Numbered from the stretch's first letter, positions 1-13,011 are shown. The stretch: DNA of 64,000 nt from Dipetalonema caudispina (GCA_013365325.1 JABVXV010000049.1:124001-188000), one strand, 5' to 3'. The notes: generated from the sequence alone by a model not told the origin. Translations and numbers: made by a program.

Positions 1-377
1 CCACCTGAGGTGGTTTCATTACGAACTTCTTCTTTTCGCCGGCTGTTAAGTCCGGATTCCGTTCACGCATTATACCAAAAACGAGTTCCAGCAGTTGTTC
101 ATACGTGTAATCAGGCCATGCATTTTTTGAATCGATAAGATTTGATAAACCAGCACCTACGACAACTTCAGATGCCTCTTCCGGAAGGCGCTCCTCATCA
201 ACAACAGGCACCTTTGGCGCTTTTTTCTTCTTTTTCGGCCCCAAAACCAGTTCTTCCGACTCTACTATCGGAGCTACATTTTCGTCCGTTTTTGGTGTTT
301 CATCATCCAATACTATTGGTTTCTTGGATTTCTTCTTTTTACCTGTTAAATCGAGTTTTAAATCATCATCTGCCATG
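1..377 (-). CDS. EIF2S2: Translation initiation factor eIF2 subunit beta, N-terminal part (runs off window)
   Basis: eIF2 beta is part of the eIF2 GTPase complex that brings initiator tRNA to the 40S ribosome; its N-terminal lysine blocks bind eIF5 and eIF2B epsilon. The reading frame starts at the ATG at 377 and stays open to the window edge (about 125 residues). Two lysine blocks are visible, TGKKKKSKK at residues 11-19 and GPKKKKKAPK at 46-55; vertebrate eIF2 beta has three. The later part contains YTYEQLLELVFGIMRERN and GEKKKFVMKPPQV, the conserved lead-in to the eIF2 beta core. The core and zinc finger lie outside the window. No intron is seen in this part. A TTTATTTCAG acceptor lies 24 nt upstream of the ATG. 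The identification is secure; only the C-terminal portion is missing. Confidence 0.95.
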
Positions 378-2020
378 TTTCACTGTTTGTGCAACAAAAT
401 CTGAAATAAAAAAGGGAATAATTTTTTTTAAAAAAAAGCATAAAGATCAATAGGAATGAATGACAAATGATGTTATGATATGAAAGACCGAAAACCTAAA
501 ATGTACACTTTTAGATAAAAACGTTCCAAATTACTGTCATATTTCTTTAATAGGTCTAGAGCAAAAAAACTTCACTATGAAACGAAACTTTACAATTTAA
601 AGTCTTTGAAATATTCAACTGTCCTAGTGTATCAAAATATGGATATTTCGCAATTCAGTAACGGATTACAGCTTGCATAAAGTGCACAGTATTTAACATG
701 TCAGGATTTTATTAAGCAACTTAAAACATAACCTTGCAAACAGAACCCTTCGAACACAAAACACCAAAATTTCTCAAGTCTTTGATCACTTTATCAAAAA
801 AATACTTCTCTCGGGTGCGTGCTACAAAAGAGAAATCATTATAAAAGTTGGAAGGAAATGTCACAATAAACTAACTCCTAAAGGGTAATACGTCCCAACA
901 ACTTCAATTACCAAAACTATGTAGAAATATCCTTAATATGTCAATACATTTAAAATCACACAATCTAAAAACGATATTTCAAAAGGCGCATTTTACCATG
1001 AAGCTAAAATGTCGCATCATATACCCTCATACTATATTTTCTTTCGATCTATTGGTTATCAGGGATGTTAAGAGTGAGTGCAGAAAAGATGATGCCCCCA
1101 TTTCATTTCACAAAGCGCTAAATGTCAACCACCTACTTTCGCCTACCAATTTTTCTTACAGATTATATCTCTGATATTTAAGTCAGTGGATGGGAGTATG
1201 TGAAGGGAAAAAGTCTATGAGCTCCGAACCCTATTCACCTTACGCATCGCGGATTTGAAATCTGAAATCTAAATACCAAAAACGAAACATCATCAAAAGA
1301 TCGTAAAAAATATTTGGGATGGAATTAAGAACCTGTTAAAAAAATGAACAGCAATATTTATTTGATAAGGCATTATAAATGATATCCTTTATGATACAAA
1401 ACGGTTAATAAACTAAAATGGAAAACATGAACTTGAATTCTGAACAATAAAATTGTGGCAGATCGGAAGCAGATACATCAGTATAACATTCCAGCAACTA
1501 ATTTTTAATCTCTAATTCTTACTGCTTGCTTCTTATCAATTCATTTCCATCAAAATTTAATTTAGCTTCGATTTCGCACTCTTGTGGCAGAAAAAAATGT
1601 CTCACTTATTCATTCTACCTCCGATAATCCTTAATAATACTACATTATTTATATCCAACAATAAAAGAAAACAAATCCTATCATAATTCTTGGTTTGAAT
1701 TAGTAGAATGGTATGCATCAGTAAATCTTCTTTACTAGAAAGCCAAAACAACAAAAATACAGAAACTTCTTCAGCACGACGGTACCTATGACATAATTAG
1801 AATCAAAATGAATGGCATATAACTAATCATTGAATAGAGAAAAATGCAGTGCTTATTGAATGAAAGTCCGCATACCCGCAAAATTAATGTACAGCAAGAC
1901 TAACAAATCATTTGTAACGCACCATATATCACAATATGGAACTGAATAAAGAATTTTGGAAGGTACAATAATCAAAAATAGTTGAGAAAGAACAAAGTAA
2001 ACCAAAGGATAACTTCACTT
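378..2020. other. Gap between eIF2 beta and the RNF19 3' end
   Basis: AT-rich sequence with only short open frames on either strand and none with recognisable protein character. It should hold the RNF19 3' UTR and the eIF2 beta promoter, or the intercistronic region if the two genes are co-transcribed. Nothing else could be supported. Confidence 0.6.
400..412 (-). promoter_or_regulatory. 3' splice acceptor just upstream of the eIF2 beta ATG (trans-splice candidate)
   Basis: Read on the minus strand, a pyrimidine-rich run ends in TTTATTTCAG with the exon starting at 401, only 24 nt before the eIF2 beta start codon. Such an acceptor so close to the ATG is typical of spliced-leader addition in nematodes. 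It could equally end an intron within the 5' UTR, because no matching upstream donor was identified. This is inference from sequence. Confidence 0.5.
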
Positions 2021-5000
2021 TCAACGTCTGATAAAAAGATTTGAAAATAAACGTCGTTTGTTCCTTGCATCATTCTTTTCACCACTACTGCATTCTGCTT
2101 TAGTGTAGTTTGTTGCAATGGAATGCTCTGAACTGGAGGACAGTGCGCGTTGGTCACTGCTACTTGAACATGCACCGATATGACTATGTGTATCTGCAAA
2201 AAAGAAAAAAACCATTGACAGTTTTAACGATGACAGAATAAACAGATCACCTTGAAAGTTTCCCTCAGAAATTTCATTCATAACTATATTCATTTCATCA
2301 GCAAGAGAAGCAGGACAAAATGAGCAGTCATTGAAAAATTAATTATTCTGTAATTTTAAGTCATAGTTGGCGCATTACAAATGATAAAATAAGTAATTCA
2401 AAACGGAGAATGCTATTTGGAGACAGAAAATAACTAACCACTGTTATTTGAAATTACATTCTTGCGCGTTGGACGGCGTAAAACCGAACGGAAATTAAAA
2501 TTAGCGATCTGTTGAACTTCTAATCTGAAAATTTTAAGGAAAAGTGCTATAGGCTATTAGAAAACTATAAGAAGACAGGCTATACTTACTTGATAAAAGT
2601 TGGTAGTACTGTTTGCTCCTTATTATTTGCTTAAATAATTCACAAATGGATGACAGTTATCTAAGACAAAAATAAAAGTTATCCCAACACAAAAGTTTTG
2701 ATTCTCACTCTTTTTCATGTTCAGAAGCAACATCATCCGAAACGATTCTCTTCATAGTATCAAAAAGAGCGCGAATGTGAAATCGATCAGCTTTCGAATC
2801 AGCAGAATCACTTGAATGAGAGGAACGTATTACCTAAACAATGTTTTGTTACCTCCCGAATAATACAGAAGCAAAATATTTGAATAACATCAAAGTATCA
2901 TTAGAAGAACTTGCGAACATCAAAAAAAAAAAAATCTCCTGAGAAGAGAAAGGCGGTAACTTTTCGTACTGAACGTTTCACTATGCCTAATTGTTAATAA
3001 CTTAATAAACATTAGCAATCTTAGCATATCCAACAATTGTAACGGTTAACTCATATCTTTCTGCTATTTTTGCTACAGACATTAAATCAAATAGTCTGAG
3101 CATTAAGCATTTCCTTGCCTGAACTTTTATCGAACCTGACGATGACTGCTTTAAACCTTTATTTGAATTGCCAGATTGAGGAACTGTTTCATCAGTCATT
3201 AGAACCAATTCATCAGAATCCACACCTGCAAAAATACAAGAGATTTTCAACTTTCTCATTTTTGCTGTGCATCTTTTTGTTTGCGCTTGAAAATTAACTT
3301 GATGAATTATCTGTATAAAACTACAAATGTTAAAGAGATATCATTCATCAGTATTTGCAATAAGCTCACCAGCAAATTACCTGAAGTATTTTCAGTAATG
3401 AAGCCACATTTTACATTGGAATATGTTTGCACAACACGATGTGATGTCACACCGCTACTTGCGGCAGAAACGATGCAAGTTGCGCCACCGCGACGTCTGC
3501 AAGCACCACCGCACGATAGAGAATCTTCTCTATAACGACATAAATTTATTCAATCCGATAAACAAAGGAAATCAAACAGTATAAAAACCGCTTACTATAA
3601 AAACGCGATATGTAAAAACAATTATTTCCTTAAAACAAAAATTCTTTAGAGTGTAAACGAAAACAACAACTACCGGGTATGAGCAATTACTTCTTGCCGA
3701 GTGTGTTGTTGACTTCCATAAGAGCGCTCATCACCTGAAAGTTTTGAAAATCTACAAAATACTTAGAATGGAATTTTTGAAGTGAAATCTTGCTAATCAA
3801 TCCAGATTTTAAATATTTTTACTGAAGAAGATAAAAAATAATCCAAAAGATACATGTCACCTAGATATGCAAAAAATGAAGCAGCAAGGGCTAAATACTT
3901 ATTTTCACCTGACATTTCATATAAACCTCTTCATATATATATATTTTTTATGAACATCTTTCAGTTTGAGAAATAATAAACTGATTAAATGACCTGATTT
4001 TGAAAGATCATTACAAGCAACGGCGTGCTGTGATGATGGACTCAGATCTCGCTCACGACAGTACATTTGTGTTACAAAAACACGTCCGCTGGCGCTGTCC
4101 GTGAGTGACTTTGCATCAACAACCGAACCTGACAAAGCAACAATGCTTGCCACCTCTTCGCAATAACTCACCGCTTCTTGACCAGAACATACTGTTTGTA
4201 AACTCTGTAACCTTTACAATACATTCACTTTTCAAATTTATTATTGATTTCACTTTTGATTTTTCCCTTAAATCATTATCAAACCGTGGATACTACCAAA
4301 AATAGAGACGAGACAAAACTCTTTTTTCAAGAGATAATCGAAATAGCCAACGAATAAAAAGAAACAGTATGCTTAATTTATGTTTTTTGAAGTAATAATT
4401 AAAAATTCGAAGTCCTAAAATTATTCTGCCCGTGATTAATTGATTAATTAAATGAGCCTACAAAGCCACACACAAGTTGAATTAAACCTTGTCATCATTA
4501 TACTGCGAACCAGCCATAGCTTTGGTGCTCGCTTCCTCATAGTTGCATTTTTCGCCTAAGCTGTTGATTCCTGAAAGTTTACGGATTCGCAAGAAATGAA
4601 CATACTTTAAGTAATCAGTTGTGCATCACTTTCGCAATAATGCAATAATCAGCTCACCTGATTCTATGCTCGGCCTACGACGACATAATTCGGCCTGTAT
4701 CTGTAAACGGCTAGGCATCTGCTGCGCGCCTGACAAGCCACTATTTACAGATATTCCGGTGATGACAGATGTGCCGTCCTGCCGTTCCATATCGTTCAAC
4801 AAAGGAGATTTTTCATGACTGCCTGCAATAAAAATAAAATACAGCTGCAAATTCATTTATACTGCACATGTTGCATATTCTATTAAGTGAAAAAGTAAAT
4901 AAATGGTATGCAGGCATTATGTATCAAAACTTACGCATATTCACTTCATGCCAAATTTCGTCATCATCAAGATCATCTTGATTCGGTTTCGATGAACCAC

Positions 5001-8000
5001 TACCAACACCACATCCACCATTTCTACACAAAGACAGTGGTACGACACCATAAACATAAGCTAGCATAATGGGAACTCCTATGCCTGTAAATGTAACCAA
5101 CAGTGTATCTAGAAGATACAATTAATCAATATTTCCTTCTGTGAAATTAAAAAAACGTCAAGAAATAATCAAGAGAAAAACGAATGAAAAACACTACAAC
5201 TTCTTGTTATTGAAAAAAACCAATATTTTGTTAAGGCAAACTAACCAACAGCCATTACAGCCAAAACTGGGCTAACGACTAGTGAGCCTATTACACTTCC
5301 AGCCGTTAAACAACGTCTACGAATTTTAGTTAAGTGAGCAAAGCGTTGATTCACTTTCCTGAAAAATATTTAAAAAATATTCAATACGACTGTTAAATAT
5401 TGAACACCACAAAATAGTCATGGTTCTCAATAAAACACCGTAAAAAAATAAATAAAATACATATAACTATTCAAAAGCAAATAACACATTTCCCACCACG
5501 AATTCCGACTGCCTGCGTTACGAATCTGAGTTAAATGTCACTCTCGATCAGTTACACTGAACGGGATAAAGAATAAGAAAAGGTAATTTTTTTATTTCTT
5601 TTAATTTAGAGTATAAAAAAACGAATTATGATGGTTCGAGAGCAGTGACATTGATGTGATACCGGCCAATAAAGAAAAGAATCTAGATGATTAGAGGGTC
5701 AAGTAACATTTAATATAATAAAAAAACTAAGATTAGGATTATATCTCGGTTACAATCAAATTACCTTCCAACAAATACGGGTACTCCAAAAATTATGCCT
5801 GGTATTGCCAAACCAGCAATCAGTGCAATACCAACAGGTGCACCAATCAGAGTTCCAACCTGACACAGTAATTTCTTTTTTCTGGTCCAAGGTTTCTTCC
5901 CCCAAAAAGTACAACCTGTGGGACTGAAAAAGCGAAAATTATTCAGCTCTTTCTTTCTGATCCCAAGTTTTCCCTCTTGCCCAAAAAATGAATAGACGTC
6001 AATAAACTATCAAATAAACGTACTGTTTTGTTGTTCAGCTTTTTTCGTAACTGCTTAATAGCACTTTTTAGCGAATATTTTGTTAATCAGCCTTTAATCA
6101 TTATTATTGGTATAAAATACATGAATAACTACCTTAGGTAATGCAGGTCATTGATTTCTCGCAAACAGAGCCAGCAAAACTGAGCACTGCACATCGCACA
6201 AACCATGTGATTGCATGAACCATCATTCATTTTCACAATATATGTACGACATCGAGGACATGCTTTGATATCCCCACCTAAATTTAGTCCAATAACAAAC
6301 CTGAGACTAATACATTACTTTCCACCTATAGCAAGAGCGAAAATGAAATGAGCTGTCAGGTAATTGATTAAAAATGTTCGTACAAATGACATATTAATAA
6401 TGACCCTATATCATATATAAATTGCCTAACAGGTGTAATGATTTGGAATGAAATGAAAAGACTTAATAAGTTTTCATAACAAAAAAATGATGTAATACGT
6501 TTTAGAGTGCTTTCTTGTGCAGCCGAAAGTTGTGGCACTGTTCTTCGATATATTTCTCCACGTTCTTTACGCGCCTCATCACATGTTTGACTGGCATGCC
6601 ATGGTCCTTTGCAGTGATAACAAAACAGCGCACCACAACCAGGTCGTTCACAGCGTAGTTCGGGACAAGCAGCACATGCCGTTGCGATAACTGCGTACCT
6701 AAATTGGACACTAACTTTAGAAATAACAATTGGAGCACAAATGTCAATTATTAATTATGTTTGCCTATTAATGCTTTCATATTTAAAAGAACATCCCTTC
6801 CATTTGATGCATCATTCGCCGATAATAGCATTCCTTTATGTTAATTACGGCCTTACGATGGAGATCTACAAAATCAGCCAAATCATTTCTTCTAATTCAT
6901 TTTTTTCTCTGTGAACGGTGATTTTGATCTACAAGTCTAAGTTTACCACTACCTAGCAGTGGTTGAACTCTTTGAAAAACTCGGAAGCATATGTCGCCAT
7001 TCTTTGTAATTACGTCGTAATTTCCGCTCTTGCCTCACGATGACATATTCTAATTGAATTTCATGAGAGAATTTGTATTAATAATCACATAATGTTAAAT
7101 ATGCACCCGAATAAATTTGTTTTCTGGTACTTGAAATTTTCCTTCTAGTTCGACTACTATGATTGTTTATCAGCAACATCGAACTCAGATTAGAAATAAG
7201 ATTTCTCTTCCTTGCCACCTACCATGAATTTATACTAATCCCATATTTTCGTAAACGAAGGTAAGTAAGAAGTTAAAATTGAAAAAACCAACGTGCAATC
7301 AGGAGCTGGACACCATCGAGTATCTGGATCCATCATTAGAACACGCCTCAATGAAAACGTCTCGTATTTTTTGATTAAATCAGGATAATGTGCTATCAAG
7401 TAATAGATATCGGTTGGATGAAGCAGCTCACTGCATTCTGGACATGTTAACTGCACCCTGCTTTCCATTATTTCCACTTGCAAGTACTGCAAACTTGAAA
7501 GTTTGATGAAAATAAAAAGGGATTTTTTTTTTCTATTAAGCATGTAACAATAAAAATTTGTTGCGGAAAATTTTCTGTAAATCTTAGATATTGTTTTTAT
7601 TTGTTGGTTGACGAAGACAAGGTAGTGCAAAAAGATACCTTAACTAGCGAATGAATTACAATGAATACTTCGACAGCTGACTTTGTTCATTTAAATCTGT
7701 TCCTAGCGTGAGTACATCATTATCAGATCATGTGCCATATTTATCAAATGAATCCTGCTGATTAAACAGAAATGTTTTAATCAAAGGAAACTCACCTGCA
7801 CAAGACAACTTCTGCATGATCGATGACTGCAGCAGGAAAGACGAGGAAAGTTCGCTAACGGCTGTCGAATGAAGCACAATGGACATTCCCAATATTTTCG
7901 AGTTAAAGGAGAGGAATTACTCAGTGGTGAATATTGTGGTACTGGTCGTAAGGAACTGCTATCAGATATGATCACTGTACCAAAATGTGAAGAATCGTTA

Positions 8001-8653
8001 TTAATGTTTTGTAATATCTGCTCAAAGTTTGTTTTGCTACCACTAATACCAAAACCTAATGAGAATAAAAAGCCTGAAAACTCCTTACTGTCTTACCTAT
8101 TTATGAGACTTCAACCTGTTATCCTTCTTCCTGCTAAGTGTAAATGGAAAATAATTCAACATCAAATTGCAGAGAATTAGAACAAATATTTTTCCTTCCC
8201 TTCAGTACTGTTCCGTCAATTAAAACTAATATCATCTATAATGGAACTATTGCAGAAATGATATGGATACTTCATTGAAATGTAAAAGTAACAACAGATG
8301 GAGAGTACTGAAAGGTGGGCATATTACCGCAAGGTTCACCTAGGGCTGCGCTGTCTAGTGACTTAAACATAGAACTGTTTGATATATAGCATCGATATCC
8401 TTATTTCAGAAAATCTTTGTATCTCCATATTCGGTATGCGGTCCAACCACCAGATTTGGTGTTACCGGATATGTTAGTGATCAACAACGTGCAACAATGT
8501 AAGAAATTTACCTTGTTCATCTTCACTATTGGCAAATTGCGACTGATCACCGACACTTGATGAGCAACTGTCTTGGAGAATTCGGGAATCTAACTGCGGT
8601 ACCGAGCCAGCATTTGCATTAGATAATGTACGATCGTTATTTATTCGAATCAT
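2021..8653 (-). CDS. RNF19: RNF19-type RBR E3 ubiquitin ligase with two transmembrane segments
   Basis: Exons (minus strand, high to low): 8653-8512, 7974-7796, 7486-7293, 6698-6499, 6277-6133, 5923-5765, 5358-5246, 5084-4935, 4822-4658, 4570-4488, 4204-3994, 3734-3674, 3529-3381, 3225-3119, 2833-2709, 2524-2439, 2283-2251, 2193-2021. All phases close and give about 820 residues, close to human RNF19A (838). RING1 (from WECPLCFIR, about residue 76), IBR ([14 protein letters not shown]) and RING2 ([19 protein letters not shown]) follow in order; the Cys of GSC is the expected catalytic residue that takes ubiquitin from the E2. Two glycine/alanine-rich membrane segments lie near residues 308-338 and 357-395, including [20 protein letters not shown], a signature of RNF19. 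The long tail is Ser/Thr-rich. The start Met at 8653 is the first in frame after an acceptor at 8700; an upstream coding exon is possible. The intron after 3119 uses a GC donor. The 3' exon chain below 2833 is less certain than the RBR core. Confidence 0.88.
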
Positions 8654-10401
8654 TTCATCGATACCTTTTGATGATGCTATATCTACTGCACTACTACTTC
8701 TGAAACAGAGATGACTTTTTCCATTTTTTATTGTGAACGTAGAGCAGATATCTTGAGGACATTTTCTTATTCTCTTTAAAAATTTGCTGATTATCGAATA
8801 TTTTTAATATATGTAGGAAAGCAGAGTTAAACAGTGATCCAGCAAGAAAACAGCTAGGAAACTGGAGAAAATTTGAACTAATATAATAATCTATCTAAAC
8901 TTGAAAAAATTGGCAAGTCACCCTACACGGACTCTTGTTTTGCACTAATTATAAACTTGAAGTAATATAATACAATGCCTCACATCACTGCAAAAAGAAC
9001 CCCATTAATAAACTCTTTTTTAGATATGATTTCTTCGAGAAAAGTACTAAGATCTTCAACAGCTATAAAGAAGCTCGTAGAGAGATACAGTGTGAGGTAA
9101 TCTTAATATTAGTATATTGGAAAATTTGTGTGTGTATTTAGCAATAATTGGAATTGTTAATAAAATATCAACTAAGTCATAATCATGCTACTTATGTATT
9201 TTATAAAAGATGCATTAACACAGCAAATAAATAGGGAATGAAATATCTGCATGAAACAGAAACACTGATGTATGCAGAGAACAATATCTCTAAGTCAAGA
9301 TCGAGAACAAAGCATTCCCCTATGAATAAGCAATTCATTTGCTAAGCATTAGGCCATTTAACCTAAGCGATTCATACAAAAAAAAAAAAGAAAAAAAACC
9401 GAAGTGAATTTCGCAATATCGAGAATTCGAAAAAGAAGATTCCATTCAGGAAAATGAACACTTCTGTAATTTAAAACATAAACTAAAGATCTGCGCTAAT
9501 TACTACAACCGTTCATTAAAATCATCAAGTGATCGGTATCACTGAATTATTATCATTATTTACCAAAACAGTTCACTTAAAAAAAAGACCAACGGTGTTC
9601 GTCACAACGTTTAATCAAGTCTGACACATATACATATTTCAAACAGAACGGTGGAACATAACAGAACTGTTCTCATTTAAGGTTCTAAATACAAATCGAT
9701 CCGCTTCAGGTCATTAATGGAAGAACTTCGACAAGAATTGAATCACTTCTAAACTGCAAGATAAACATCAAGTCCAATTACAATCACTAAATTCCCGCTT
9801 GTCATTTGCCTAAGCACATTATCCACCATCTCTTCGCAACATCGTCGTGTTTTTTTGGGATTATCAAAAATATAAGAGTCAAAACACAGTCAAGCCTTTG
9901 ACAGTTTTTCATTTATTTTCCTCATCTTCAAAGATTTGGGACTAATACTATTATCGATTTGGCACAAAACACATCGTTTAATTAGCTTACATAATTTTTC
10001 TCTACAACTTATGTTTGCCATTTCTCTTGCTTAATGTGCTTCTTTTAGCGTAATTGTGTAGACTTAGCTCTAGCTAAAGTTAACAAATTTCAAATAATTT
10101 TTCGATAGGACGAAATTTTATTTGAATCAAGCTTTTAGTAACTATTTTGTCAGTTCGAACTGTTCGCGCATGGTGACAAAAATTTAGGTAGTTCGAACTA
10201 ACTGTTCTATTTTTGTCTCGTCCAATCTTGTCTTTTTTCCAACTTAATCTTTCCTAACCCTTATTCCGGTAAAAAACAGGAAATGGAGAACAAGTGAGGA
10301 CTAATTTCGAACTTCTAAACAATCTTTTCGTGTAATGAAGAACTTACAAGTTACAAGGTAACCTAAATACTTGCTATCTTATAATAATTTATTAAAAGGA
10401 C

Positions 10402-10472
10402 CTATATCTAGATCACCATCACTGTCTCGGATCCGATTTGCAGGATGATTCACGATATCAAAAGTAAGCCAA
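10402..10472 (-). other. Weak exon candidate
   Basis: A 71-nt minus-strand stretch after an acceptor-like GATAG reads WLTFDIVNHPANRIRDSDG followed by an acidic DLDI, then a GT that is a poor donor. The composition looks protein-like, but it matches no family I recognise and has no partner exon in phase. It may be chance. Confidence 0.15.
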
Positions 10473-11493
10473 CTATCAGAACATTACTTTATCTACCTAC
10501 ATGCTGACATATAACTTCACTAATAGTTTTTCCTTGCAATGTTTCGCTCTTGGAAAAATATATCTAGAATATGATTTCATTATCACTTTGCAAGGAAGAA
10601 TAACAGCATAAGAAGAGTTAAGAGCAATGAATGAAAGATGAAAATGTGAAAAATTCGCAAATTTTTAATGACGTCGAGAAAACACTGCATCTTATTTTTG
10701 CTTAATTGCTCGGTTAAACCAGACTGCAGCCAAATTGATCATCGGAAAGTAATTTCAGAGGAGTCATCTAGACATGAAGTGAGACTAGTATCGGTAGGGC
10801 TAGTTAGCTACACTCCATATAGCCACAACTTAACATTCTCGGTTTATTATACTAATGACCAAATTATAGAGTTAAACGCATCCTTATCATGAGATACCTA
10901 AGGAATATAAGAACGCATCACATACTTTTATAAATATAGCATATCATTGCAACAAACAGAAAAGAGCAAAAATAGTACGTCGCATATTATTTCAACAGAT
11001 AGAACAAACAAAACCTTTTGTATTTTCGATGTGATCCAGCATGAAATAATGATGCAAAATTCAATCTGGACGGTTTCGCGTGAATCCATTTTCCCTTATC
11101 CTTCTCATCATTTCTCTTTAGCTCACTACATTCTTCTTCTACAAGCAAAACAGTGTAAAATCTCAATGTTCAATCTCTCAAAAAAAAATAATCCCATATC
11201 TACATTTAATATCTAGCTTAAAATGATCGGCGAATTGACAGATCCTTTCGTCTACTTTCCAGAATAATAATTTAAGTAAAACTGACCGTATTTAATACCG
11301 CACTATTCAAGTTTTAATCCCTTCCAGAGAAGAACAATTTTCTTAGTGATTTTTCTTTCATCCTTCACGTCATAAGAGCTTTGCTGGAAGGCATATTAAA
11401 GTATGCTCCTCCTCTCAAAAGAAAAAAAAAATAGCTTAAATCGCATCAAGTTTGCTAAGAACATTTGTATTCTTATAAAAATTTGCTCCTTAC

Positions 11494-11621
11494 CGATTAA
11501 AAGTCTCGCACTATTTAAAACTGAAAGATTAGTATCGCCCAGCAAAGATACTGAATCATCGCAAATCTCTGTACATTCTGTCACTGTCCCAAGTGTCTTC
11601 TTCTGGCTCATCAATATCGAT
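11494..11621 (-). other. Orphan exon candidate
   Basis: A minus-strand open stretch starts after a TTTACAG acceptor (exon from 11621) and ends at a consensus-like donor ATCG|GTAAGG (exon to 11494). It encodes a Ser/Thr-rich peptide with an internal Met (MSQKKTLGTVTECTEI...). It exits in phase 1, while the first mapped RNF19 exon needs a phase 2 partner, so the two cannot be spliced directly. It may belong to an alternative RNF19 5' end through an unseen exon, or be chance. No domain is recognised. Confidence 0.25.
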
Positions 11622-12420
11622 CTGTAAAGTATATGTGCGTTATATAAATGGGTAGATTTTACACAATATCTGATTCTATCTAAATTTACTTTATCAAATT
11701 CCATAAATTTTCTAAATTAAATTATAACAAATATTTGAAACAAACAAAATAAATCTTAAATGCGAATATATTCTACGTAATTCATGTTAACCTTATTACT
11801 TTAAATCATATGCAATAAATGTCATCATCAAAAAAAAAAAAGAAAAAAAAAAAAAACATGATAAACGAGGAAAATGCGATATGGGAAAAAACTAATTCCA
11901 TTCCATTGTTTTGAACAGAAATATAAAAATGTGATGAAAATGTAGGAAATATATTAAACATAACGAAATGAGTCATACGTCGTTCCAATCGTTCCGATCA
12001 CTTAGGCTGCTTCTCTCCTCTATCCGAACCTTTTAAATTTACCACACGTAATGAACAAACATATGTCGTAATGATGTAAGGGATAGGGCGGAGGGTAAAC
12101 ACATATCATTGAAAATATTAGAGCACTGTCACATTTTCTCTTCCTCGTGTGTTTTTATGTCTTTTACACTTGATTACACGTGATTGGCATTAAGAATTCC
12201 ACGTGAGGTATTTGGAATTTATGACGAGCCCTATTGTCCAATGTACTAAACGGCTTGATAAATGGAAAAGAGGAAGAGACATTTATCCATCCACCATCGG
12301 ATAAGACATAAACTGCCAGGATATGGATGATATGTTTGGACAAACTCTTCCATTCTAACCATTTATTAAATCCACTCTTTACCTCTTCTTCACACCAACA
12401 CACTTTTCCTTTTCATCACT

Positions 12421-12605
12421 GTCTCACATGTTATTTTTTTCCTCTTCTCTCTTCTTATCCATTATAACCATCAAATATGTTATCGTCTTAAAAGATCTTT
12501 CAGTCTCTCTTTAAGATGCCCTTTTCTTTTTCTATCATACTGCTGTCTCTTCCACTGTTCATCTTTCCTATTTCCTTTTCCTTTCTCTTATTCTCTCAGC
12601 TGCAA
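12421..12605 (+). promoter_or_regulatory. Pyrimidine-rich tract upstream of SNRPG
   Basis: About 185 bp dominated by C and T on the plus strand, with repeated CTCTT, TTTCC and TCTCT blocks, ending in CTCTCAG at about 12600, a good 3' splice acceptor. It could be the end of a 5' UTR intron or a promoter-proximal element of SNRPG. Function is inferred from position only. Confidence 0.3.
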
Positions 12606-12992
12606 AATTTGATGGGTTCTTGAAATGGTCAGGTCTGGAGACGAATAGCCGAAGTATTTTAGTTGGTGTACCTCATTTCCTTTCAGTCTCAGGTACTAGT
12701 GGCTATCGCGATGTCTCGGTCTGTTCTGTGGGTGAGGATGACCATGAGATGTTGAAATTTGTTGGGTTGAAAAAGATGAGGGGATAGTTTGTTGTTGTAG
12801 GTCTAACTGTGATGCCCTGATTCTGATTTTGTTGTGATGTTCTCTAAAGTTTCATAAAACATTAATTCATTGCTCCTAAATAGCTGTTTAAAAAGTACAA
12901 TACTTACCATTGATATGACCTTTCATCACATCTGCTCATATAGTACTTGTGTCCGTACTTGTTCTTATGGGTTGTCCTTATTAATTTTATGT

Positions 12993-13011
12993 TTTTCCTT
13001 TCCTTTTTTAG
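12993..13011 (+). promoter_or_regulatory. 3' splice acceptor upstream of SNRPG ATG (trans-splice candidate)
   Basis: A run CCTTTCCTTTTTTAG ends at 13011, with the SNRPG ATG 32 nt further on. Acceptors this close to a start codon in nematodes usually receive the spliced leader. A cis-spliced 5' UTR intron cannot be excluded. Confidence 0.5.

Noticed and set aside
2251..2298. A possible second TG acceptor in RNF19 (TTGCTG before 2298).
   Set aside because: A canonical AG acceptor 15 nt further on (GAATATAG, exon from 2283) has the same phase, so no unusual splice site is needed.
2705..2710. In-frame TGA at 2705-2707 as the end of RNF19.
   Set aside because: A good donor (AAAGA|GTGAGA) lies just before the stop and leads, in phase, through three further exons to 2021. 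The shorter end remains possible as an isoform.
3002..3118. Continuation of the RNF19 exon to the stop at 3002.
   Set aside because: The GC donor at 3118 has strong consensus and gives a consistent downstream chain; the read-through tail shows no similarity to the family.
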